The notes under the pieces were generated by a model. That model was not told the origin of the DNA and ran no database searches. It saw nothing but the letters and a program-made list of their open reading frames with translations. Position numbers and translations under genes: made by a program. Positions 42,601 to 50,850 of a stretch of 64,000 nucleotides of DNA are shown in pieces (position 1 is the first letter of the stretch; the number at the start of each line of letters is the position of its first letter). Source of the DNA: Gemmata palustris (GTDB taxonomy: Bacteria; Planctomycetota; Planctomycetia; Gemmatales; Gemmataceae); assembly GCF_017939745.1 (NCBI RefSeq), contig NZ_JAGKQQ010000001.1:4774001-4838000 (forward strand), written 5' to 3'.

Positions 42601-43259
42601 AACGGCCGGTGCCCGGTGAGCAGTTCCTGGAACACGATCGCGAGGCTGTACTGGTCGGAGAACCGCGACACCCACCCCTCGAACGTTTCGGGGGCCGCGT
42701 ACACGGGGGTGACACCGCCGGTCACGGTCGCGCGGACGCCTTCGAGCACCTTCGCCAGACCGAAGTCGGCCACCTTCACGTGGTTGAAGATGAGGAACAG
42801 GTTCTGCGGTTTCACGTCGAGGTGCTGGATCTGATAGTAGTTGTTCATCAGATCGAGCCCCTCGGCGGCTTCGTCCATGTACCGGAGAAGCTCGTCGCGC
42901 GGGACGCCCGGCAGACCCTGTCCGCGGCACTCGCGGAACCGGTCCCAGAGGTTGCGGTCGGCCAGCTCCATTACGATAATGAGCTGGCCGTCGATGATGC
43001 GGAACTGTTCGAGGGTGAGGATGTACGGGTGGCGGATGAGCTTCACCCGCTCGAGCGCTTTGAGCTCCTGCTCGGCCGGGCGGCTGTCCTCGTCCATCGC
43101 GTCGAGGTCGCCGAAAACGAACTTGGCCGCCTTGAGCATCCCGCCCGGCGCTTCGATCTTCCAAACTTCGCCGAACCCGCCCCGACCGAGGCGCTCGATC
43201 AGCCGGTACCCGTTAAGCGGGTGTGGGAGTTCTTCCTGGCTGACCAAGCGAACCGGCAT
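39618..43259 (-). CDS. Hanks-type Ser/Thr kinase fused to a tubulin-like (Tubulin_2) domain
   Basis: 1213 aa from the ATG at 43259 (MPVRLVSQEE), where the kinase homology begins. The kinase (about 18-280) has GRGGFGEV, the VAIK-type Lys at 46, HLDVKPQN (146-153; the usual Arg of HRD is Leu), DFGLAK (165) and AAPETF. A Pro-rich linker (about 285-410) follows. From about 412 the sequence is a tubulin/FtsZ-like GTPase: ALVIALGQTGYRVAEQLRR, ILYIDTDPEV, and the nucleotide-binding GLAGGTGSGMF (571-581) that corresponds to the tubulin G-box. The last 450 residues (helical, EFVGAPLPDDICF near the end) complete the large Tubulin_2-type protein. There is no TM segment. A kinase could phosphorylate or regulate its own filament, or a GTP-driven scaffold could gather the kinase. 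No partner gene is adjacent. Confidence 0.9.
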   Translation of the reverse strand: MPVRLVSQEELPHPLNGYRLIERLGRGGFGEVWKIEAPGGMLKAAKFVFGDLDAMDEDSRPAEQELKALERVKLIRHPYILTLEQFRIIDGQLIIVMELADRNLWDRFRECRGQGLPGVPRDELLRYMDEAAEGLDLMNNYYQIQHLDVKPQNLFLIFNHVKVADFGLAKVLEGVRATVTGGVTPVYAAPETFEGWVSRFSDQYSLAIVFQELLTGHRPFNGANTRALLMQHINGTPDLSALPVGDRAVIGRGLSKKPDDRWPTCTDMVRALRTSGLPPAPPTPVSPSRSGRAVPGSGAPTMPNPSGHALADSIQATRMAGQGRPSAEHAPPFREQTPPPTNLPPLVKPGQNYTPLPGLIPPGSGARLVTPSSVSTQHPAQTLNRPVIFQTGRMGSMGIAPPEKSGDGALFPALVIALGQTGYRVAEQLRRVIADRYGSADRVPNVRILYIDTDPEVGAQQSPDVPAGLTAREIIPARLNRSTHYMQRDTLPPVEQWMPTGSLYKLPRNPGPAAGVRAFGRLALFDHYRTVAQRVRQEIETFLTDDALMQADKITKLGLRTNRPRAYVVAGLAGGTGSGMFLDMAYLVRHEMRQVGYLRPEVVGMFFVPPADVTSPRSTALANTYAALSELYHFQARKTRYQTVFDKSEAPITDSEPPFARTMVSQLPKGADANASRPVLASAARVLYHELLTPAGRVADEGRDVYRHAYPTDAPACQTFGLFRLSWPRPEVLGAATRRFAQRQLQRWTGKDAGHLREHIAGWLAQQWAERKLSFESIVESLQESARASLREDPERVFDAFIDPLRTRTPSGGRLDATSACAVLDQLIKLVGKPDCENDPQPSSLQAAMGIKFEELVKETEGHVSVMAATFLEVPQYRLPGAEEAVRQISEKLKLQVEALEPVRVDLDKEVRSIYARLFHAIGGLGGTGLGAMASRKANAADVIDLLRVYAKKRLQLHVLDLALSVFRKLAGNAPEYLREINFCRSTLGEMHAALTKLGAASNTDASPGKLILPDGCKNLDEAADQFLAALAPEDLLAFDQSLQKDITRKFRGLGNVCLKPLEKGPVFRDMLLNKAREFLDAKLDHSDAAAVFFRSRTENGTAQPLLGEAFEEAAPELVPNIYPRPYEMVVLAAPPGTDGDRLKELAKIVLPNTEFVGAPLPDDICFYREYPQITLTDLPQLGDYARDAYQLMLAAGSPTHARVDVPWQQPVM

Positions 43260-43872
43260 GACTGGGGGCCGCCTTGAATGACCAAACCGTAACCGCCGAC
43301 CGGCGCTCGGCGCGGACGGATTGCGGGGTGGGGGGCTACTAGTTTGTAGTTCAGGGTGTGAGGTTTGGCAAAAATGTGCCCGGCGAGTCGGAACTCGTTC
43401 GCGCCACATCTAAATGCCGCTCCGCTTTTGTGTAGTATCTCGCGTTTTTTGTGAAGTAACCCCGGGGTGTGGTCCTCGTGTCTGGCATGAAAACAACTCA
43501 ATTCCGAACTCGGCCGATTCACAAACACGGACCGATTTTGTCCCCCGCGACGAAATTCTTCAACCATCAACCCGAAGATCGGGCGCGAATGATCGCTCCG
43601 GACCTGAAGGGATCTATGCCCCCGCGCGATACGGCCCTCGGGTTCCGCCCCGAGGGGCTTTTCGGGTTCGGGTTCCAAGTTGCACGCCCGATCGCGTATC
43701 ATGTCCGCCCCGGACGGATTTTGTGCCCCACGGTGGAAGGAATCACCCGGCACCGGCTGACGCCGGAGACGCGGAATTTGAAGCACCAGACCCGAAACGA
43801 GGCGGAGGGTGTGGCTCTCAAATTTCGCGCTTCAAAGTCCGAATTTGGTTTCACGGAAGGAATCACCCTGTC
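43260..43872. other. 613-bp divergent intergenic region
   Basis: This separates the kinase-tubulin gene from the MfnB-like gene. It contains a CTCGGGTTCCGCCCCGAG hairpin near 43632 and the short sequence GGAAGGAATCACCC twice (about 43736 and 43856), the second directly before the MfnB start. I see no credible coding frame and no known RNA. Confidence 0.4.
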
Positions 43873-44586
43873 ATGAGTACCACGCCCGGATTGCTGGTCA
43901 GCGTGCGGTCGGCGGACGAAGTTGCAGCGGCACTGGCCGGCGGAGCCGACCTGATCGATGTGAAAGAACCCGCGAAGGGACCGCTCGCCCCGGCCGAGGC
44001 CGAAGTCGTGGCCGCCGTCATTGATGCAGTCGACGGGCAGGTCTCCGTGAGTGCCGCGCTGGGCGAGTGGTCGCCCAACGCCATCACCGAGGCCCACTGG
44101 CACCTGGAACTGCCGCTTCAGTACGTGAAGTGGGGACTCGCGGGGTACGCCCCGACGCCGGGATGGGGCGAAGACCTGCTCGACACGCGGCGCGAACTGC
44201 CGATCGGCACGGAAATGGTCGCGGTGGCCTACGCAGACTGGGAGCGGGCGAAGTCGGTCCCGCCTGCAGAAGTCGCGAAATTCGCCAAGCGGTTCCGGTT
44301 CAAAGCGTTCCTGCTCGATACGTGGGGCAAGGACGGTAAGACGCTCCTCGACTTCATGACCGCGAAAGAGATCGCCGGCTTGGTGGACGGGTTGAAGCGC
44401 GTTTACACGACCGTGGTGATCGGCGGCTCGCTGCGTCCGGAACAAGTGAAGCAACTCAAGGGCGTGGCGCCGGACTATTTCGCGGTGCGGACCTCGGCCT
44501 GCGCCGCGGGCAAGCGCGACGGCGTCATCGACGCGACCCGCGTCAAGAAGTGGAAAGAAGTCCTCGCGGGGGTGAAGGTGTCGTGA
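43873..44586 (+). CDS. MfnB-like (5-formylfuran-3-yl)methyl phosphate synthase
   Basis: 237 aa from the ATG at 43873 (MSTTPGLLVSVRSADE). It is a class I aldolase-like TIM barrel matching the DUF556/MfnB family: LVSVRSADEVAAALAGGADL, IDVKEPAKGPLAPAE with the catalytic-type Lys, YVKWGLAGY, FKAFLLDTWGKDGKTL and PDYFAVRTSAC. In methanogens MfnB condenses two molecules of glyceraldehyde-3-phosphate into the furan precursor of methanofuran. Planctomycetes carry homologues together with tetrahydromethanopterin-linked C1 enzymes, so a methanofuran-like cofactor role is likely. The next gene overlaps its stop (GTGA), so the two are co-translated. Confidence 0.85.
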   Translation: MSTTPGLLVSVRSADEVAAALAGGADLIDVKEPAKGPLAPAEAEVVAAVIDAVDGQVSVSAALGEWSPNAITEAHWHLELPLQYVKWGLAGYAPTPGWGEDLLDTRRELPIGTEMVAVAYADWERAKSVPPAEVAKFAKRFRFKAFLLDTWGKDGKTLLDFMTAKEIAGLVDGLKRVYTTVVIGGSLRPEQVKQLKGVAPDYFAVRTSACAAGKRDGVIDATRVKKWKEVLAGVKVS

Positions 44587-45107
44587 CCGACCCGTTCCTC
44601 GCGCTCGTCGCCGAAGCACTGAACTTGATGCACCCGCGGTTCGCCGCGGCACAGGGGCTGACGTATTCGCCGAGCGAAGCGGAGGAACCGCCCGCGGCAC
44701 GGAAAGTCCGCGAGCGGTCGTTCGTGATGGAGTTCTACCACGAGTTCCGCCGGCTCTGGGACCAAGCCGCTCCCGTGCAACGCGGACTCGGCCACGTTCT
44801 CATTCAGGGCGACCCGGATGCGGGCTCGCGAACGCCCGATCTCTTGTTTTGGAAACTCGGCGAGCGCGGCGCGGCGGACGAACGACTCGCGGCCGTGTCG
44901 TTCGCGTTCCTCTCGAATCCGAACGCAGTAAGCGCGGACCAAGCACTTCTGACGAAATTTCGCGACACCCCGAAAGGCGGCTACTCACGCGCCATCAGTG
45001 TCGTGATCGGGCGCCACGCGGATCTTCCCACGGACGGTCTGGTTGCAACGGACGGCGTTGTGACGATCTTCTTCGACACAGAGAAGTGGCAAGTGGCGGT
45101 AAGATGA
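44583..45107 (+). CDS. Conserved-looking protein of unknown function, coupled to MfnB
   Basis: 174 aa from the GTG at 44583, which overlaps the MfnB stop by four bases. No motif is diagnostic. RTPDLLFWKLGERG followed by LAAVSFAFLSNPNAVSADQA faintly recalls the PD..(D/E)xK nuclease core, but the ExK element is absent, so I do not assign it. It is soluble, with no signal. The tight coupling suggests that it works with the MfnB-like enzyme. Confidence 0.6.
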   Translation: MTDPFLALVAEALNLMHPRFAAAQGLTYSPSEAEEPPAARKVRERSFVMEFYHEFRRLWDQAAPVQRGLGHVLIQGDPDAGSRTPDLLFWKLGERGAADERLAAVSFAFLSNPNAVSADQALLTKFRDTPKGGYSRAISVVIGRHADLPTDGLVATDGVVTIFFDTEKWQVAVR

Positions 45108-45116
45108 ACGGCCTTC

Positions 45117-45191
45117 CCTGGGACCGCGGGCATCTTGCCCACTCTTCCGGCACTGGCAGCAAAAAACGGGCAAGATGCCCGCGGTCCCAGG
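45117..45191. terminator. Perfect 24-bp inverted repeat between convergent genes
   Basis: CCTGGGACCGCGGGCATCTTGCCC (45117-45140) pairs exactly with 45168-45191 across a 27-nt loop that contains a run of six A. It lies 10 bp after the stop of the upstream gene and 13 bp before the stop of the convergent acetyltransferase gene, so it can serve both as terminator. It also resembles a dispersed planctomycete palindrome. Confidence 0.75.
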
Positions 45192-45203
45192 CACCAAAAC
45201 CAT

Positions 45204-46085
45204 TCAGCCCAATTCGAGCGACGTGTTCCCGAACACTTTGTGGTCCGCCATTGCGGGGCGCCCGCGTGTGTACATTCGCGCACAGCGAAATACTTCCGTC
45301 ATCCCGAGTCCTTGGACCAGCGGTTCTGCGTAAGCCTGCACTGAGGTGTCGGGGGCATCGATCACCACCGGCCCACCGACTTCCTTCGCCAGTCCCAACA
45401 GAAGAACCTCGGCCACCTGCACGTCATCCGCAAACAACGGCCCGATCTTGTGCCCCGTGATGGCGGCGCGAGCAATCCCGAAACCGGCCAGTTCCCCACC
45501 GCGCAGAACCCCGAGAGCCACGGCCTCCGGCTGCGCGACCCAACTTCGGAGGAACGCGGCCCGATCCACGGGGAAGCACTCGCGATCGTATGCGAGCACG
45601 TCCGCGAACGACACCGTATCGAGCCGAACCAGTTTGAGAGCGGGAGGGATTACCAGCGGCAATCCGCTGATACTTCCCCCGTAGCGGACGTGGTGGTGTG
45701 AGGCACGAAAGCCCGATCGTTCGTAGTTCGCGACCTGATCGAGCACCCCATCAAGGCCGACGTTGCACCCGGCGAGCCGGGCCAGGCCCGCAGTCCACAA
45801 GCGCAACCCCAGCCCGCGCCCGCGGAACTCCGGCCGCACGATGTAATGACCGACGAACCCGAAATCACCCGGATAGCGCACGCACGAGATCGACGCGACC
45901 GGTTCGCCGTGTAACTCGGCGACGAGCATTCCGGCGGGGTCGGCGTCGTGGAAGCACGGGCCGTCGAACCGCCCGGGGTTCCATCCCTCGCCGTTGGCCC
46001 ACTCGAAAAAGAGCCGCATCTCGTCGCGCGCGATGGACCGCACGCGGAACGGTTCGTCGACTTGACAGGGCGAGGAATCGTTCAC
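45204..46085 (-). CDS. GNAT N-acetyltransferase with C-terminal second domain
   Basis: 293 aa. The N-terminal GNAT fold has the acetyl-CoA loop YIVRPEFRGRGLGLRLW (about 82-98) and earlier strands FRVRSIARDEMRLFFEWA. The second half (from about 150) resembles the YitH/Acetyltransf_18 type partner domain, with DRECFPVDRAAFLRSWVAQP and VLRGGELAGFGIAR. The substrate is unknown. It is downstream of the sigma factor gene but separated from it by a terminator hairpin, so it probably has its own promoter. Confidence 0.88.
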   Translation of the reverse strand: MNDSSPCQVDEPFRVRSIARDEMRLFFEWANGEGWNPGRFDGPCFHDADPAGMLVAELHGEPVASISCVRYPGDFGFVGHYIVRPEFRGRGLGLRLWTAGLARLAGCNVGLDGVLDQVANYERSGFRASHHHVRYGGSISGLPLVIPPALKLVRLDTVSFADVLAYDRECFPVDRAAFLRSWVAQPEAVALGVLRGGELAGFGIARAAITGHKIGPLFADDVQVAEVLLLGLAKEVGGPVVIDAPDTSVQAYAEPLVQGLGMTEVFRCARMYTRGRPAMADHKVFGNTSLELG

Positions 46086-46106
46086 GGGGCGCTCCGGAAA
46101 CGAAGG

Positions 46107-46139
46107 AGGCCCGCCCCTTCACTCGGATGGGGCGGGCCT
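46107..46139 (-). terminator. Rho-independent-like hairpin after the sigma factor gene
   Basis: AGGCCCGCCCC (46107-46117) pairs with GGGGCGGGCCT (46129-46139) around an 11-nt loop. On the minus strand it starts about 23 bp after the sigma factor stop and is followed by CTTCGTTTCC. It separates the sigma factor from the downstream acetyltransferase. Confidence 0.7.
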
Positions 46140-46162
46140 TCAGAGTATCACAGCACGAACAC

Positions 46163-47170
46163 TTACTCCAGCAGCAGAGTCGGCTCCCAGCCCACGCGCT
46201 CGGCGTTGGCCTTCAGCTTTTCCAGCGCGCGGTTCTGAATCTGGCGGACCCGCTCCTTCGAAATACGGAGCAGATGACCGATCTGGCGCAGGCTGTGGGT
46301 GCCGTTACCAGTGAGCCCGAAGCGGAGGTCCAGCACCTTGCGCTCGCGGGGGCGCAGGTTTTCCATCAGGAACCCGAGCGCTTCTTGCCGCTCGTTGTTC
46401 TCCTGCATCACCAGGGTGCCCGTGTCCGGCATGGCCTCGGTCAGCTTGAAATCGCTGTCGTCGTCGAGGACGGCGTTGAGGCTGACGGGGGTGCGGGTGG
46501 CGGTCTGGAGGTGCGTGAGGTGCTCGAGCGAGCTCCCGGTGCGGCTGGCGAGTTCTTGCGGGCTGGGCAGGTGCTTGCCGCCGTGAGCAAGAGCTTCGCT
46601 CTCCTGTTGAAGGAGGCCGAGTTCCTGAAGGTGGTGCGGGCTGAGGCTCACGAGGTGCGACTGCCGGGCGACCGCGATCTGGAGCGTCTGCCGAATCCAC
46701 CACGTCGCGTAAGTCGCGAGCCGGGTACCGTGGCTCACGTCGAAACGATCGATGGCCTGCATCAGGCCGCAAACCGCTTCTTGGAGGAGGTCCGAGTAGG
46801 CCAGACTGTGGTGGCGGAACCGCTTGGCAACGTGGGCGGCGAGGCGGATGTTGGCGCTCGCGAGCCGGTGCTTGTAGTGGACGTAGCGGTCGCGGAGGCG
46901 GCGGACGGCGATCACGTCGCAGCGGGCGTCCGTGCAGTGCTCGCGGATGAACTGGGCCATCGGCCACGGTTCGAGCGGCGGGCGCACGGCGCGGAGTTCG
47001 TTCGGGTAATGGCGGAGCAGCACACGCACCAGTTCGCTCTTGCAATCCCAGAAGCTCGTGAGCAATTCACGTTCTTCTTCGGGCGTCAGCAGGTCCGAGG
47101 AAAAGGTCGTCAGTGAGGTGTCATCGACCTTCGCAGATTGACCGGATCGCTTACGCCTGGCAGTCTTCAT
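46163..47170 (-). CDS. RNA polymerase sigma-70 family factor (group 2/3 type)
   Basis: 335 aa. Region 2: NIRLAAHVAKRF, YSDLLQEAVCGLMQAIDRFD, then ATYATWWIRQTLQIAVARQS (about 165-190). Region 3: LPSPQELASRTGSSLEHL. Region 4: ENLRPRERKVLDLRFGLTG, then HSLRQIGHLLRISKERVRQI (about 300-320). A primary sigma would have a longer region 1.1/non-conserved region; here a 100-residue N-terminus is specific. It would recognise primary-type promoters as an alternative factor. The hairpin after its stop ends the transcript; a 550-bp gap lies upstream. Confidence 0.92.
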   Translation of the reverse strand: MKTARRKRSGQSAKVDDTSLTTFSSDLLTPEEERELLTSFWDCKSELVRVLLRHYPNELRAVRPPLEPWPMAQFIREHCTDARCDVIAVRRLRDRYVHYKHRLASANIRLAAHVAKRFRHHSLAYSDLLQEAVCGLMQAIDRFDVSHGTRLATYATWWIRQTLQIAVARQSHLVSLSPHHLQELGLLQQESEALAHGGKHLPSPQELASRTGSSLEHLTHLQTATRTPVSLNAVLDDDSDFKLTEAMPDTGTLVMQENNERQEALGFLMENLRPRERKVLDLRFGLTGNGTHSLRQIGHLLRISKERVRQIQNRALEKLKANAERVGWEPTLLLE

Positions 47171-47768
47171 GGTGGCCGTTTCCTGTTACGTCAGATGAGG
47201 TTCGTGGATGGTTACCGGGTTTCGCGCCGGAGCTTACAAACGGGACACAGCGGCAGCATTGCCTCGCACATTAATTTTTGGCGAGGGGAAAAAAAATCCC
47301 CGACTCGAGTTGAGAGTCTCGGCGAATCAACGGTCTCGTTCCGATCCGGCGAGTCATAAGTCAGCCGGGCGAAGGCGATTCCGTCGAGCGAGTAGCTTCG
47401 CGCGAGTGCTCACTCGAGCCGGCGGCAGTACGGCTCGTGTCGCGTGGTATTCCGGGGGTCCGCCCCCATTTGTCAGCCGATTGTAGGCGGTATTTCTCCG
47501 CCGATCAAGCGGCAAGACACACAAAATCGACTTTTTCTCCAAGCCACCTTCACTCGATTTTCAACCTCAGATAACATTACTTCCTGTGGCGCGACTTCCC
47601 AGAAACCCCACCAGTTCGCAAACTTCACTAGACCGCCTGACCGGATTTTTCTACCTCTTCGCTTAAAGTTGTGATCGCGGCGCGACCTCGCGGCCAGTTG
47701 TGTACTAGATTCCAAACATGCATCGCGTGCTGCCGCGAGCTTCCGCTTCGCTGGGGGCGGGGCCGTTC
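47171..47768. other. Divergent intergenic region upstream of sigma factor and response regulator
   Basis: About 550-600 bp with lower GC than the genes around it. A GGGG-A8-TCCCC structure lies at 47285-47301. Promoters for both divergent genes should be here, but I cannot mark a reliable -35/-10. No RNA gene was recognised. Confidence 0.4.
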
Positions 47769-48806
47769 ATGAACGTGACCCGGTACAAGTGCTCGGCTCT
47801 CGCCGTCGACGACGATCCCGCGATCCTGGCCATTCTGACGGGCCAACTCGGGGGCGACTTCGACGTTATCACTGCTTGTAGCGCCGAGCAGGCGCGCGCG
47901 ATCCTCTCGAAGCGGTCCGTGGACATCGTCCTGTCGGACCTCCAGTTGCCCGACGAAACGGGCCTCTCCCTTCTCGATTGGGTGCGCCGGACCGCGCCGC
48001 GAACCGCCCGCGTGCTGATTACCGGCACCGCCCGAATGCAGGACGCGGTGGACGCGATCAACCACAGCCAGGTCCACCGGCTCGTACTCAAGCCCTGGCG
48101 CTCGGAAGACTTAATTCAAACGCTCCGGGCCATCTCCCGGGGCCTGCTCCTTGAGCGCAGCCACGAGCACTTGCTGGACGAGTTGCGCAAACTGAACCTC
48201 GAACTGGAGCAGCGCGTCCAGACGCGGACCCAGGAACTCGAACACGCCCTGGGACAGCTCCAACAGGCGAACGCGATTCTGGAGCGAATGGCCGCGACCG
48301 ACCCCCTGACCGGGTTGGCCAACCGGCGCGCGATTGACGCGATCGCGCGTAAAGAGCTGCAGCGCCGCACGCGACTCCCCGGCCCGATTGCGGTCCTCTG
48401 GATCGACGCGGACCACTTCGGGCGCGTGAACAAGGACTATTCGCAGATCGCCGGCGACCAGGTGCTCGTGTGGCTCGCGGGTATTCTGCAGTCGTCGATC
48501 CGCACCACCGACTCGCTCGGGCGCGTGGGCGGCGAAGAGTTCATGGTGCTCGCCCCGGGAACGGACGTCGATGGGGCCGAGGTTCTCGCGGAGCGCCTGC
48601 GGACGAGCGTCGAGGCCGCACAGACCGTGTACCTGGGCAACACGATCCGCATGACGGTGAGCATTGGCGTGGCGGTCGCAGAGGCCAGTACGTCCGCGGG
48701 CTACGAGCAACTCCGCGAGGTCGCCGCGCAGTCGCTGAAAGAAGCAAAGGAGTCCGGCCGGAACCGCGCCGTGATCCGCCTCATTCTGCCCCCGATGGCG
48801 CCGTAA
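47769..48806 (+). CDS. Response regulator with GGDEF diguanylate cyclase domain
   Basis: 345 aa from the ATG at 47769 (MNVTRYKCSALAVDDD); an upstream in-frame ATG at 47718 would add 17 residues. The receiver domain (about 10-130) has the acidic pair in AVDDD, the phosphorylated Asp near 57 in VLSDLQLPD, and LITGTAR..VLKPW. A coiled-coil segment (about 135-175, LNLELEQRVQTRTQELEHAL) joins it to the GGDEF domain (about 180-335): DPLTGLANRRAID and the active-site motif GGEEF (about 253). The enzyme should make cyclic di-GMP when phosphorylated; no inhibitory RxxD site is evident. No histidine kinase is adjacent. Confidence 0.92.
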   Translation: MNVTRYKCSALAVDDDPAILAILTGQLGGDFDVITACSAEQARAILSKRSVDIVLSDLQLPDETGLSLLDWVRRTAPRTARVLITGTARMQDAVDAINHSQVHRLVLKPWRSEDLIQTLRAISRGLLLERSHEHLLDELRKLNLELEQRVQTRTQELEHALGQLQQANAILERMAATDPLTGLANRRAIDAIARKELQRRTRLPGPIAVLWIDADHFGRVNKDYSQIAGDQVLVWLAGILQSSIRTTDSLGRVGGEEFMVLAPGTDVDGAEVLAERLRTSVEAAQTVYLGNTIRMTVSIGVAVAEASTSAGYEQLREVAAQSLKEAKESGRNRAVIRLILPPMAP

Positions 48807-48816
48807 CGAGTGCCCC

Positions 48817-50130
48817 TCATTCCTCGTCTTCCGCCCCTGCCGGCGGTTCGCGGAACAGAACGGCGAACACCACCAGCGCAACGACGTATCCCACGAGCGG
48901 CACGACCCACACCACCGACCAGTTGGTCGCGTTCTCAACTCGGTTCGCCTGCACCACGTTTCCCGCGAGGATGTTACCCACCAGCACGGCCGGGCCGCTG
49001 CCCAGGAACGTGACCAACGACTGCGCACCGGCGCGGAGGTGCGGCGGCGCCTCGCGGTCCACGAAGTACGAGCCGAGCAGCCCATAGAAGGCGTACCCCC
49101 ACCCGTGCATCGGGAGCGCTACCGCCACCACCGCTGGTACGTTCGCGATGTACAAAAGGGCGTTGCGCAAAACTAAACCGGCCAGCCCGAGTAACATGAG
49201 GTGCTTCAGTGCGAACCGGCGCAGGAGCCACGGAGTCGCCGCCATGCACCCGACCTCGCACACCTGCGCCAGCGTCATAATCACTTCCGGCGCGAGCCGC
49301 CCGTATGCGCCGAGGTCGACTTCTACACCGAGATCCTTCAAGTACGGCGAAACGAACAGACCGTAGAACTGGTTCATCATGTTGCACAGCAGCAGGATGC
49401 CCGCGAACACCACGAACGATCGGTCGCGGAGCATCTTGAGCGCGGGCAGCCCGATCACCTCGCGGATCGGGCGCCCGTGGCCCTTGGGCGGCGTGTGCGG
49501 CAGCGCCAGCGCGAACGCCGCCAGCACGCCCGAGGTGACCGCCGACAGGTACAGCGGCTGCGGCGAGATCGGGTTCATGACCCAGCCCGTCGCGATTCCC
49601 GCGAAGACCCAACCGACCGTGCCGACGAGCCGCACGTACCAGAACGATCCGTCCCCGTCGGGCAGGTTGCGAAAGCTGATAACGACGGCGAGGGTGAGTG
49701 TGATTTGCGTGCCGATCGCGTAGCCGAGCACGAGTACGAACAGCGGCCAGACCGCGTCGTCGGGATTCGCCGTGGCGCCGTCGTAGGTGTCGCACCACAC
49801 CGCGGCGCCGCCCATCAGGATTGCCATCAGCGTGTGCGCGGCCGCGATCACCCGGTCCACGGCGAACCAGCGGTCCGCGAGCAGCCCCACGACCATCGGC
49901 GCCACGATCGCGCCGATGCAGAACGTCATGTAGATGTAGCCGACGTGCGTGGGCTTGAACCCCAGTCCGCCCGCGCCCGCCGCAGTTTGGAGGTACCGGG
50001 TGAGCGGAACGATCAGCGCCGCCAGCCCGAAGTATTGCAGGAACATCATCGCGGCGAGCCGTCCTGGCACCGAACCGAGCATCACATCTCCCGCTAGCAC
50101 CCGCGTCCCCACGGGTGTTGTATCAACCAC
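48817..50130 (-). CDS. MFS transporter, nucleoside:proton symporter type
   Basis: 437 aa with about twelve hydrophobic segments. It begins with AAMMFLQYFGLAALIVPLTR and has the cytoplasmic motif VGLLADRWFAVDRV between helices 2 and 3, and PLYLSAVTSGVLAAFALALP and GWGYAFYGLLGSYFVDREAP later, as in NupG/XapB-like nucleoside symporters. The start is either the ATG at 50130 or one 48 bp inside. It is convergent with the GGDEF gene, leaving a 10-bp gap. Nucleoside uptake is inferred from family resemblance only. Confidence 0.85.
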   Translation of the reverse strand: MVDTTPVGTRVLAGDVMLGSVPGRLAAMMFLQYFGLAALIVPLTRYLQTAAGAGGLGFKPTHVGYIYMTFCIGAIVAPMVVGLLADRWFAVDRVIAAAHTLMAILMGGAAVWCDTYDGATANPDDAVWPLFVLVLGYAIGTQITLTLAVVISFRNLPDGDGSFWYVRLVGTVGWVFAGIATGWVMNPISPQPLYLSAVTSGVLAAFALALPHTPPKGHGRPIREVIGLPALKMLRDRSFVVFAGILLLCNMMNQFYGLFVSPYLKDLGVEVDLGAYGRLAPEVIMTLAQVCEVGCMAATPWLLRRFALKHLMLLGLAGLVLRNALLYIANVPAVVAVALPMHGWGYAFYGLLGSYFVDREAPPHLRAGAQSLVTFLGSGPAVLVGNILAGNVVQANRVENATNWSVVWVVPLVGYVVALVVFAVLFREPPAGAEDEE

Positions 50131-50246
50131 ACCCGGAACAACGCGCGCCGGGATGCGCCCCGGCGCCCGACCGCGCTTGCATTTTCGCGCACCACGGGTT
50201 CAACTGTTGAGCACTCCCGCGTTACTGCGTTCCATCGGAAGCCGTC

Positions 50247-50771
50247 ATGCCCATAACCTTCGATTGCGCGTGTGGAAAAGTTCTCCGCGTCGCGGACGAG
50301 CACGCCGGGCGCCGGGTGAAGTGCCCCGTGTGCGACGCCGTCTGTACCGCGCCCGAAGCGGAACCACAGTTCGAGATTGTCGAAGACCCGGCCGAACCAC
50401 CCGCGCCCGCACCGAAGGCCCGACCGGTCGCAAGACCGGTGGCGTCCCGAATCGAGGACGACGAGGACGACCGGCGCGGCTACAGTGTGGCGAAGTCGCG
50501 CCGCGACGAAGACGACGAGGAAGAAGAACGGCCCCAAAAGAAGAGAAAGAAGTTCAAGCGGGGGTCATCAAATCGCCCGCCACAACACGACAATTTCAGG
50601 ATCGAGCGCCGAGTTGCCACCGGAGGGGTGGCCGGTGGACTTCTGGCGATGCTGATCGCCGTCGTCTGGTTCATCGCCGGCCTCATGAACGACTGGATCT
50701 TCTTTTACCCGCCGATCTTGTTCATTCTCGGCCTCGTCGCGTTCATCAAGGGTCTGGCCGGCGAAGAATAG
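50247..50771 (+). CDS. Zinc-ribbon membrane protein with charged linker
   Basis: 174 aa. An N-terminal zinc ribbon, CACGKVLRVADEHAGRRVKCPVC (about residues 7-29), reads like the planctomycete MPITFDCACGK family. It is followed by a Pro- and then Asp/Glu/Lys-rich disordered linker (about 35-115) and two C-terminal TM helices. First of a three-gene, same-strand group of small membrane proteins. Function unknown. Confidence 0.8.
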   Translation: MPITFDCACGKVLRVADEHAGRRVKCPVCDAVCTAPEAEPQFEIVEDPAEPPAPAPKARPVARPVASRIEDDEDDRRGYSVAKSRRDEDDEEEERPQKKRKKFKRGSSNRPPQHDNFRIERRVATGGVAGGLLAMLIAVVWFIAGLMNDWIFFYPPILFILGLVAFIKGLAGEE

Positions 50772-50850
50772 GAGCGCTCGAATCCGATAGCCCGCGCGCA
50801 GCGCACCGGGTACGATGCGCCATTCGTTCTGTCGCGCAGCGAGGCCGCAA

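Noticed and set aside
40002-43164. Long open frames on both other frames of the kinase-tubulin gene
   Set aside because: Composition is Arg/Ala/Pro/His-rich, without motifs, while the 1213-aa frame has two full domains.
43414-43876. Open frames upstream of MfnB (N-terminal extension or separate small gene)
   Set aside because: Family members start at the ATG at 43873. The upstream translation is low in secondary-structure pattern and has short repeats, so it is treated as intergenic.
44583-45107. PD-(D/E)XK nuclease for the protein after MfnB
   Set aside because: PDLL is present but no ExK/QxK element follows, and the context is not that of a restriction system.
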